Positions 8,512 to 18,198 of a stretch of DNA of 64,000 bases are shown here, one piece after another (the stretch's first letter is position 1; each line of letters opens with the position of its first letter). Made by a program: the position numbers and the translations under genes. The DNA comes from DASXTC01 sp036505635 (GTDB taxonomy: Bacteria; Acidobacteriota; Polarisedimenticolia; JACPZX01; DASXTC01). The notes beneath the pieces are model-generated. The model saw only the letters and a program-made list of their open reading frames with translations. It had not been told where the DNA came from and searched no databases. The stretch is from contig DASXTC010000064.1 of assembly GCA_036505635.1 (NCBI GenBank), positions 1-64,000 of the forward strand. The letters are read 5' to 3'.

Positions 8512-9186
8512 CTAATTCTTGATCTCCACCGCTCCCATGACCGCCTGGCCTCGGACGACGAGCTTCCTGCCATCGCCGGTGGGCCGCGTCTTGGACGTAT
8601 CGCCGAAGTATCCCATGATCGGCATCCCTTTCACCTCGACGCTCCAGTCCTGCGGGACCTTGATCTCCACGCCCCCCATGAACGCGAAGATCTGGAGCTC
8701 CGCGCCCGCGTCCGCCATGGTGGCGTCGCGCAGGTCGAGCTCGATGCCTCCCAGCACGGCGGTGGCTTCGCCCCCGCTGAAGGTCCTGGAGTCGTTCTTG
8801 TGCTCCACGGCTCCCAGCATCGTGAAAAGGTTGAACGTCGGGCTGGAATCGGACGCCGGCTTCTTCACTGGAGTGCCGGCCCGCAGAGCGCTCACGACGA
8901 TCATCACACCGAACAGCACGAGCAGGATCGGCCAGAACTGTTTGAATCGCCAGTCGAGCATACCCAGGTTCCTCAACAGAAACGCGCCTCCCAGCACCGT
9001 CAGGACAACGCCGCCCTCCCATCCTCTCCCCCACCTGCTCCGGAAGAGCATGTTGAGGCCTGCCGCGATCAGGATGACGGGCCAGAAGCGCCAGATGTCC
9101 ACCACCTCGAAGATGTGGAGGTTGCCGGCAAGCAGGAGCGCCCCCACGAAGATGATGACGATCCCCATCAGCAGACGTGGATTCAT
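8512..9186 (-). CDS. LiaF-like membrane protein (envelope-stress sensor partner)
   Basis: A 224-residue protein with an N-terminal LiaF/DUF5668-type membrane domain. There are about four transmembrane helices in two repeats of the pattern hydrophobic-W-x-FWPxxLixxG (FWPVILIAAG, FWPILLVLFG), then a soluble C-terminal half with a repeated beta motif (MLGAVEHKND, VLGGIELDL, FMGGVEIKV, VMGAVEIKN) typical of the cell-wall-active antibiotic response C-terminal domain. A strong Shine-Dalgarno (ggggaggt) precedes the ATG. As first gene of the kinase-regulator operon it is likely the inhibitor or co-sensor of the kinase. Confidence 0.9.
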   Translation of the reverse strand: MNPRLLMGIVIIFVGALLLAGNLHIFEVVDIWRFWPVILIAAGLNMLFRSRWGRGWEGGVVLTVLGGAFLLRNLGMLDWRFKQFWPILLVLFGVMIVVSALRAGTPVKKPASDSSPTFNLFTMLGAVEHKNDSRTFSGGEATAVLGGIELDLRDATMADAGAELQIFAFMGGVEIKVPQDWSVEVKGMPIMGYFGDTSKTRPTGDGRKLVVRGQAVMGAVEIKN

Positions 9187-9231
9187 GTACGACCTCCCCG
9201 GCCGGCGGAAAAGTTTCCCCGGCCGCGGATC

Positions 9232-9260
9232 ACATTACGGGACCGCGCACACGGAGTGAA
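9232..9260 (-). promoter_or_regulatory. Sigma-70-like promoter of the LiaF-like/kinase/LytTR operon
   Basis: On the minus strand TTCACT (9260-9255) and TAATGT (9237-9232) are separated by exactly 17 bp, giving a plausible -35/-10 pair. The predicted transcription start is about 40 nt before the ATG at 9186. The direct repeats at 9268-9299 begin 8 bp upstream of the -35, where a class II activator would bind. Confidence 0.5.
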
Positions 9261-9267
9261 GGCGAAT

Positions 9268-9299
9268 TCGGCCAACGGCGGTCAGGCGTCGGCCAACGG
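9268..9299. promoter_or_regulatory. Paired direct repeats, candidate LytTR operator
   Basis: TCGGCCAACGG occurs twice, at 9268-9278 and 9289-9299, centre to centre 21 bp (two helical turns). Two roughly 9-11-bp direct repeats at 21 bp is the layout of known LytTR sites such as those of AgrA. The pair abuts the -35 of the operon that encodes a LytTR regulator, and the second copy lies near the -35 of the divergent gene at 9336, so it could control both directions. Confidence 0.45.
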
Positions 9300-9309
9300 T
9301 GGCGTCGGG

Positions 9310-9315
9310 TAGAAT
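9310..9315 (+). promoter_or_regulatory. -10-like hexamer TAGAAT upstream of SRPBCC gene
   Basis: TAGAAT (5 of 6 to TATAAT) lies 21 bp before the GTG at 9336, with ggaggg at 9322-9327 as ribosome binding site between them. No good -35 is visible at 17 bp; one of the 11-bp direct repeats overlaps that position, which would fit activator dependence. Confidence 0.35.
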
Positions 9316-9335
9316 GAGGGCCGGAGGGTTCGAGA

Positions 9336-10160
9336 GTGTCCGAGGACAGCTTCACGCACGATGAGCCGGCCGTGCGGGCCGAGATGGCCACCACCGCCTC
9401 GCCCGATCAGGTCTGGCGGGCGTTTGCCGATCCCGGCATCCTCTCGGGGTGGTTCACGGACCGGGCGCGGGGGCGAGCCCGCCCCGGAGCCACGATGACC
9501 TGGTGCTTCGATCGCTTCAGGATGGAGCTCCCCTACGAAGTCCTCGTGGCGGACGCGGGGGAGCGGCTGGTGCTGAAAGGGTCGCCCGTCGGAAGGCCCC
9601 CCTACCTGTTCGAAGTACGGATCGAGCGCGACGCGGACCTCACGCGGCTGAAGCTCGTCAACTCCGGGTTCAGCTTCGGCCAGCAGACCGAGGAGCAGTA
9701 CGAAGGGGTCCTCTCCGGCTGGCAGATGGCGCTCGCGATCCTCAAGCAGTACCTGGAGAACCACTTCGGACGAACGCGAGAGACCTTCTTCGCCATGCAG
9801 CCGGCCCCATTTGCCTACGAGCAGATGCCCGCCTTGTTCAGGCAGGAGGCAGGACTGGCGCGGTGGCTCACGGAGAGAGGAAGCGTCGGAAACCCCGGCG
9901 ATCGGTACTCGCTGACGCTGCGTGGAGGCGAGGCGATGACGGGGACGGTGCTGGCTGTCACCTCGCGCGAGGTCGCCCTCAGTTGGGAGGAGATCGGCGG
10001 TGTCGTCGAGCTGAAGGCGTTTCAGCTCGGGCCGCGCGCCCGCGCCGTGAGCGTGCGCGGGTGCGGGTGGGGCCTGGCCGAGGAACGGGCGGAAGGGATC
10101 GAACGGATGATGGCCGGCGCCATCGATCGCCTCGTGGCGGCGCTGCACGATCCGCGCTGA
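9336..10160 (+). CDS. SRPBCC (AHSA1-like) domain protein
   Basis: A 274-residue soluble protein. Residues 10-150 match the AHSA1/START-like SRPBCC fold: TTASPDQVWRAFADPGILSGWFTD at the N terminus, a run of beta strands, then SGWQMALAILKQYLENH in the final long helix. The C-terminal 120 residues are a second beta-rich segment without a recognised motif, possibly a second SRPBCC copy ending in a helix (IERMMAGAIDRLVAAL). Such proteins bind hydrophobic ligands or act as co-chaperone-like modules. The GTG start is set by ggaggg 8 bp upstream. Specific role unknown. Confidence 0.8.
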   Translation: MSEDSFTHDEPAVRAEMATTASPDQVWRAFADPGILSGWFTDRARGRARPGATMTWCFDRFRMELPYEVLVADAGERLVLKGSPVGRPPYLFEVRIERDADLTRLKLVNSGFSFGQQTEEQYEGVLSGWQMALAILKQYLENHFGRTRETFFAMQPAPFAYEQMPALFRQEAGLARWLTERGSVGNPGDRYSLTLRGGEAMTGTVLAVTSREVALSWEEIGGVVELKAFQLGPRARAVSVRGCGWGLAEERAEGIERMMAGAIDRLVAALHDPR

Positions 10161-10176
10161 GGCCCTCCGGTGGAGA

Positions 10177-10887
10177 TCAGGGCAGATCGAACAGCAGGAC
10201 CTCGGCGCTCTCCTCCCCCCGGATCGTCACTCGCTCCTCCTTGCTGACGGCGGCCCCGTCTCCGGCCTTCAGGTGCGCGGCCTCCCCCTCCCCCTGCACC
10301 GAGAGGGAGCCTGACGTCACCTGTACCCAGGCGGAGCGTCCCGGCCGGAGCTCGCGTGTCACGGACTGCCCCGGCGCCAGGAGCGAAATGAAGAGATCGA
10401 CGTCCTGGTTGATCGAGAGGGATCCCTTCCGGGCGTCTCGTGAAGCCACCAGGCAGAGTCGCCCTCGCTTGCTCTCCGAGGGGAAGGAGCGCTGCTGGTA
10501 GCCGGGCGTCCGTCCCCCCCGGTCCGGGAGGATCCAGATCTGGAGCAGGTGCACGCCGTCGGTCCTGGAGGCGTTGAACTCGGAGTGGGTCACCCCGGTG
10601 CCCGCGCTCATGCGTTGCGCGTCGCCTGGCCTGATGATCGAGCCGGTCCCCATGCTGTCCTTGTGCTGGAGCGCCCCCTCCATCACGTGCGTGATGATCT
10701 CCATGTCGCGGTGGGGATGCGTCCCGAACCCCTTGCCCGGCTTGATCCAGTCCTCGTTGATCACTCGCAGGACGCTGAACCCCATCTGCTCCCGATCGAA
10801 GTACTCGCCGAAGGAGAAGGTGTGGCGGCTGTCGAGCCAGCCGAGACTGGTGCGGCCTCGTTCGCCGGCCGGGCGGATTGTGATCAT
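10177..10887 (-). CDS. Pirin family protein
   Basis: A 236-residue bicupin of the pirin family. The four metal ligands of pirin are present at nearly the same positions as in the human protein: His57 and His59 in THPHRDMEI, His101 and Glu103 in GVTHSEF. Bacterial homologs such as YhhW show quercetin 2,3-dioxygenase activity in vitro, and others act as regulators, so substrate is uncertain. It is convergent with the SRPBCC gene, 16 bp away, and follows the outer-membrane-like gene by 105 bp on the same strand. Confidence 0.93.
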   Translation of the reverse strand: MITIRPAGERGRTSLGWLDSRHTFSFGEYFDREQMGFSVLRVINEDWIKPGKGFGTHPHRDMEIITHVMEGALQHKDSMGTGSIIRPGDAQRMSAGTGVTHSEFNASRTDGVHLLQIWILPDRGGRTPGYQQRSFPSESKRGRLCLVASRDARKGSLSINQDVDLFISLLAPGQSVTRELRPGRSAWVQVTSGSLSVQGEGEAAHLKAGDGAAVSKEERVTIRGEESAEVLLFDLP

Positions 10888-10992
10888 GGGCGCCCTCCAC
10901 GTCCCGGGGATGGGGGCCAGTCTATCCGACCCTCCGGTAGACCGTCAGGCAGGCCGTGCGGCTCCAGAGCTGCGCGAGGGGCGCAGGGCTCG

Positions 10993-11643
10993 TCACTTCC
11001 TGTCGCTGCCCGTCCTCGCCATGAAAGCCAGGTTGAGAAAGGCGGAGCCGCCCGCCCCGGTGATGTCCCCTTCGGCCACCCCGTTGTCGTCGTTGCTCGC
11101 TCCATAGCCCGACACCCGGATCCCCGCCACGGTGCTGATGGTGAAGGCATCCCCGACGTGGAAGTTCGCGCCGAAGGCCCCGCCGATTCCGAACTCCGCC
11201 GCGAAGACGTCGCCCGGGAGGTCGTCGAACCCGCCGCCGTAGAGTCCGATGCGCACCTGCGGCCCTATCCAGAGGCGCGCGACGTCGTGGCGCATGAGCG
11301 CGAAACCGAAGGTGTGATCCATCACAAGGCCGACGAGCTCGAGCTCGTCGCTCGGTCCGTTGTCGAAATCAAAATCTGCCCCGAAGGCCTCGTAGCCGAC
11401 TCCAAGTCTGTAGTTGAAGAGGCTCGGGCCCGCCGGGTGGATCTCCATGACGAAACCAAGACCCGCGCGGCCGGTGTCGCCGTCCGCGTCGACGTCTCCC
11501 GCCACGTCGAAATCGTAGGTCCAATCCGCCTTGCCCCCGCCCACGGAAAGATAGCCCCCCAGTCCGACCGCGAAGGCCCGATCCGCGGAGAAACCGGCGA
11601 GCAGCAACGCGAGAAGAAATGCAGCCCTCAACGAGCGCCTCAT
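10993..11643 (-). CDS. Putative outer-membrane beta-barrel protein
   Basis: A 216-residue exported protein with a classical signal peptide (MRRSLRAAFLLALLLAG, cleavage near AFA-VG). The mature part alternates hydrophobic and polar residues, is rich in Gly and Asp, and ends in short beta-strand-like repeats (GVGYEAFGADFDF, LWIGPQVRIGLYG, AFLNLAFMART). This suggests an 8-stranded barrel of OmpA/OmpX type, but no family motif is evident. The terminal residue is Lys rather than the aromatic often found. ATG at 11643 is preceded by aggagg. It shares a divergent intergenic region with uvrA. Confidence 0.7.
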   Translation of the reverse strand: MRRSLRAAFLLALLLAGFSADRAFAVGLGGYLSVGGGKADWTYDFDVAGDVDADGDTGRAGLGFVMEIHPAGPSLFNYRLGVGYEAFGADFDFDNGPSDELELVGLVMDHTFGFALMRHDVARLWIGPQVRIGLYGGGFDDLPGDVFAAEFGIGGAFGANFHVGDAFTISTVAGIRVSGYGASNDDNGVAEGDITGAGGSAFLNLAFMARTGSDRK

Positions 11644-11805
11644 GAGATCCTCCTGTTCCGAGGTACCGGTTGACGTTCCGCCCCGCCCACTATACCTCAG
11701 TGGATGGAGACCACGGTCCCGCCCGCGCGAGCCCGCTATTGACTTACCGGCGGGGGCTCTGTGATCCTGAGATCCTACAAGCACTTGAAGGCAAACGGAG
11801 CGTCC
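11644..11805. promoter_or_regulatory. Divergent intergenic region, uvrA and outer-membrane-like gene
   Basis: On the plus strand TTGACG (11670-11675) and TATACC (11691-11696) are 15 bp apart, a short but possible promoter for uvrA. A second TTGACT lies at 11739-11744 without a clear -10. On the minus strand TATAGT (11694-11689) overlaps the same bases and could serve the gene starting at 11643 with a leader of about 40 nt. I see no obvious LexA-type palindrome. Confidence 0.35.
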
Positions 11806-14630
<2,825 letters not shown>

Positions 14631-14634
<4 letters not shown>

Positions 14635-15497
14635 ACGTCCCGATGCTCGTGCTGCAGGCTCTCCTGTTGTCGCCTCAGGAGGCATCCGCCCCGCCCTCCG
14701 ACCCGAACGAGGCGCAACGGACCAATATCGAGGAGCGGATCCAGGTCCTCGAGGAGCCGTGGAAGGTCGGCGACGTCAAGACCTATTCGCTCATCTTCGA
14801 CTACGCGCCGTTCGGCCGCCAGATGATCCGGCTCGACCGCGTCCTGGATGAGGATGGCGGCAAGGTCCTCGAGTTCTCACAGATGCTGCATCTGGACCTG
14901 CGCGCGCTGGGCCAGGAGGGATCGCTCTACAACTTCGGCACCATCCGGTACGCGCATGGCAAGATGTTCCGCCGCTACCGCTTCGAGGAGATCCTCAAGT
15001 CCTGGTCCGGGTACTCCACCTACGAGCCATCCGGAAAGATGCGCGAGCGAACCGTCACGCTGGATCGATCCGGCGACCAGGCGGCGCTGTCGATCCAGCT
15101 CGGCAATGAGGACGCCGAGCCGCGCCCCGTGCCGCCCATGGATGGTCTGGAGCGGAGCGTGATGATCGACCTGGAGATCATCGGACACTGGGAGAGGCTC
15201 TTCCTGTTCGACACGTGGGCTCTGGGCGAGGAGAAGAAGATCCCCATGATGGCGCCCTCCGAGCCGGTCGTCTACGACTACCACCTGCCCGTGAAGGACT
15301 TCAGGCCGATCACGCCGGCGGTGCGCGAGGTCACGCTGAAGGTGGCCGCCCTGGAAAAGGCCTCGATATTCTCCATCGAGATCGAGGCGTTTCGCTGCGT
15401 CCTCCCCGAGCTGGGCTATACGGTCTGGGTGACGGCGCGCGGCGGCGTGATCAAGTTCGACAACGGGAAGGGACTCACGGGGGTTCTGGAGAGGTGA
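14631..15497 (+). CDS. Secreted protein, possibly DUF3108-like
   Basis: A 288-residue protein with a short signal-like N terminus (MNVPMLVLQALLLSPQEASA) and a beta-rich body (SLIFDYAPFGRQMIRLDRV, VTLKVAAL, YTVWVTARGGVIKFDN). The pattern of strands ending in a VW.....G.I.KF motif resembles the DUF3108 periplasmic family, but I hold this loosely. It overlaps the uvrA stop by ATGA and precedes two large secreted TPR proteins, so it probably belongs functionally with those rather than with DNA repair. Confidence 0.7.
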
Positions 15498-15504
15498 GAA
15501 CCGG

Positions 15505-18198
15505 ATGAAAGCCATCGTCTCGATCGCCGTCGCGCTCCTGCTCGTCACCGGATCGCGCCCGGCCTTCCCGGCGTCGCGGCAGGCACGCGACGTGTACGAG
15601 GATGCGGGCGCCGTCCGGGGCCCATTGTCGGACTTCTGGTACAAGGTCCGCAGCGAATGGTCGGGGTACATGAACCCGGATCCGCAGCCGCCGCCGGGGG
15701 GCGGCCCCCTCAAGCAGCGTACCTTCGTGACGGCTCCCCCGAACCGGGCGTGGGTTTCCCTCGTCTTCGGGGCTCTCACACCGAAACCTCTCTCCCACCT
15801 GTTCGCGGAGTTCCTCTCGGAGTGGAAGCTGGCCGAGGGACGCAACTGGCCCTACGCGCAGATCTACGACCGCCGGTGGGACCGGATGGGGAAACAGGGA
15901 CGCACGCAGAACATCATCATGATCGGGACCCCGTGGACCCTGGAGCCGGTCGGACCGCTGGCCGGACAGCTGGGTTTCACCGTCGCGCCGGGCCGCGTCG
16001 AGATCGGCAAACGCAGGTACAGGGGCGACAACCTCATCCTGATCTTCATCGCGCCCAATCCCGCCAATCCCGGCAAGTATGCGCTGGTGATCACCGGCAC
16101 CAACGACGAGGGGCTGATGCAGGCGGGGCACCTGCCCTACGGCGAAACCGACTATGTCCTGTTCCGCGGGCGGCGACTGCTCGAGTCGGGCTTTTTCTCC
16201 AAGACCAAGGGAGCGCCGGCATGGGGACCTCCCGACCGGCTCGAGGCGACGACCACGCACAGCGGCTTCGCCATCCGGGAGACGGCCCACTACACCTTCT
16301 GGTACGAGACGGATCGGCACTCGCGCGATGAGGTCGACGCGCTGGCCACCGAGAAGGAGGCCGCCTACCCCTCCCTCGCGGCGCTCCTGCCGGACGGGGC
16401 CCGGGGCGCGCCCCGCATCACCTACTACCTCTACCCCACGGTGGATCGCAAGATTGACGAGACCGCCCGCGCGGACATCGTTCACCTCGATCTGGCCGCT
16501 TCGGAGATCCACGCCGTCTTCTCCGAGACCCAGCGGCTGGCCGAGCCGTACCTCGATCTCATGGTCCTGTTGCACCGGGTCCTCGGTCCGACACGCGCGC
16601 CCCGGCTCGAGCGCGCCCTGGCGATCGCGCTGGCGCCGCAGTTCCAGGGGCATGACGTCGACCCGATGGCCGCGCGGCTCTTTCAGGAGGCGCGCGGAAG
16701 GGAATCCGCGGTCCTCAAGTCGCTGCGTGAACAGGACGTGACGACTCCGGCCGACGGTCCACCGTCGGAGCAGGACGTCCTGCTCTCCGGTTTCATGCGT
16801 CATCTGGTGTTGGGCCACGGCCGGGAGCGCGTCTATGAGTTTCTGCGTCGCGCCTCGCCAAGAAATCTCGATGACGCCTTCCGGGAGGTCTACGGGGAGC
16901 GCCTCAATGACGCCCTCGGCGAGTGGGCCGCGCTGCTTCGCTCCTCCTTCATCGGCGTGGCGTCCCGGACCGAGCGCGATGACCCGCGCCCCGAGGCGGC
17001 GCAATCCCCCGCCGTCATCGAGCCGGGCCGGGAGGCTCGCACCGGTGACGACATCGCGCGCGGCCTCGACCTCATGAAGGTCCGCGACGACGCGGAGGCG
17101 GCCCGCGTCTTCGAAGAGCACCTCCGGATCGAGCCCTCCCATCCCGTCGCGCTCGTCTCACTCGCACGCATCCGCTTCCGCGCGGGCCGCTTCGAGGAAG
17201 CCGAGCGCACGGCGCTGTCGGCGCTGACGGCCTGCGCCGAGCCCGGATCCCACGCCACCGCGTGCCCGCGGACCGACGCATGGAGCCATCTGACGCTCGG
17301 GCGCATCGAGGCGCTCAGAGGGCGCTACGTCGCCGCGCGCGTCGAGCTGACGCACCCGGCGGTCACCGAGGGTCCCGACCCTGTGCCGACGCTGGCCGAG
17401 TACTGGCTCGAGACGATGGGACAGTCGCGCAATCAGCTCACGGTCATCTCTCACCTGAAACGGGAGGCGCGCGTGTCGCTGCGCAACCTCGACTGGGACA
17501 GGGCCGAGGAGGATCTGAACAAGGCCCTCCAGATCGATCCGACCGACAGCGAGGCCCACAGGTTGTTGAGCGAGGTCTATCACAAGCACCACGAGTACTG
17601 GGCCTGGCAGATCCGGTACCTCAACGATGTCCATCCCGACTACAACGTCCTGGGCAGAATGACCCTGCCGGACGAGGACAGGACGACGCTCGTCTACGGC
17701 GTGGAGATGCTCCACAACGTCGATTCGTTCAACGACCTCGTGCTCAAGGGCAATCTCGAGCTGATGAAGGCGCAGTCGCTCTACGCCGTCGAGATCCAGA
17801 ACCTGCACCAGGAGGGTGAGCGGTTTCTCCTGGAGGAGCACGACACCTCGGAGGCGCTCAGGACCTACCTTCGCGCCCTCGACCTGAACGGCGATTTCTT
17901 CCTGTCGCACTTTCTCGTCGGGCGGTGCTACTTCCTGATGGAACGGTTCGACGAGGCGCGTCGCTCGTTCGAGGAGGTCCTCAAGCGCCGGCCCGGCGAT
18001 GCATCCGTCCTCGCCTGGACCCACACCTACCTCGGCTACATCGCGCTCGAGCAGGAGGAGCTCACCGCCGCGAAGCACGCATTCGAAAAAGCTCTCTCGC
18101 AGGTGAGCTCAGGCAAGGTGGGCGCGCTGGCCCGCGAAGGCCTCGGCAAGGTCAGCACGATCCGCCTGCTCATGCAGGGGACACCGGAGCGGCCATGA
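15505..18198 (+). CDS. Secreted TPR protein with degenerate peptidase-like domains (copy 1)
   Basis: An 897-residue exported protein (signal MKAIVSIAVALLLVTGSRPA). Residues about 30-250 form a domain beginning GPLSDFWYKVRSEW, with QNIIMIGTP and APNPANPGKYALVITGTN and ending LPYGETDYVLFRG. This is the pattern seen in the C-terminal part of some prolyl-oligopeptidase/esterase-like secreted proteins. About 265-490 resembles a peptidase-MA-like gluzincin domain, but no HEXXH is present, so it is probably non-catalytic. About 520-880 holds TPR units (ARVFEEHLRIEPSHPVALVSLARI, AEEDLNKALQIDPTDSEAHRLL, ARRSFEEVLKRRPGDASV). The next gene is a paralog, overlapping by 4 bp. Function unknown; likely an envelope scaffold or peptide-binding protein. 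Confidence 0.8.
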   Translation: MKAIVSIAVALLLVTGSRPAFPASRQARDVYEDAGAVRGPLSDFWYKVRSEWSGYMNPDPQPPPGGGPLKQRTFVTAPPNRAWVSLVFGALTPKPLSHLFAEFLSEWKLAEGRNWPYAQIYDRRWDRMGKQGRTQNIIMIGTPWTLEPVGPLAGQLGFTVAPGRVEIGKRRYRGDNLILIFIAPNPANPGKYALVITGTNDEGLMQAGHLPYGETDYVLFRGRRLLESGFFSKTKGAPAWGPPDRLEATTTHSGFAIRETAHYTFWYETDRHSRDEVDALATEKEAAYPSLAALLPDGARGAPRITYYLYPTVDRKIDETARADIVHLDLAASEIHAVFSETQRLAEPYLDLMVLLHRVLGPTRAPRLERALAIALAPQFQGHDVDPMAARLFQEARGRESAVLKSLREQDVTTPADGPPSEQDVLLSGFMRHLVLGHGRERVYEFLRRASPRNLDDAFREVYGERLNDALGEWAALLRSSFIGVASRTERDDPRPEAAQSPAVIEPGREARTGDDIARGLDLMKVRDDAEAARVFEEHLRIEPSHPVALVSLARIRFRAGRFEEAERTALSALTACAEPGSHATACPRTDAWSHLTLGRIEALRGRYVAARVELTHPAVTEGPDPVPTLAEYWLETMGQSRNQLTVISHLKREARVSLRNLDWDRAEEDLNKALQIDPTDSEAHRLLSEVYHKHHEYWAWQIRYLNDVHPDYNVLGRMTLPDEDRTTLVYGVEMLHNVDSFNDLVLKGNLELMKAQSLYAVEIQNLHQEGERFLLEEHDTSEALRTYLRALDLNGDFFLSHFLVGRCYFLMERFDEARRSFEEVLKRRPGDASVLAWTHTYLGYIALEQEELTAAKHAFEKALSQVSSGKVGALAREGLGKVSTIRLLMQGTPERP

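Noticed and set aside
9196..9225. Second pair of repeats CCCCGGCCG at 21-bp spacing
   Set aside because: Located over the ribosome binding site of the LiaF-like gene and composed only of G and C; likely chance at this base composition.
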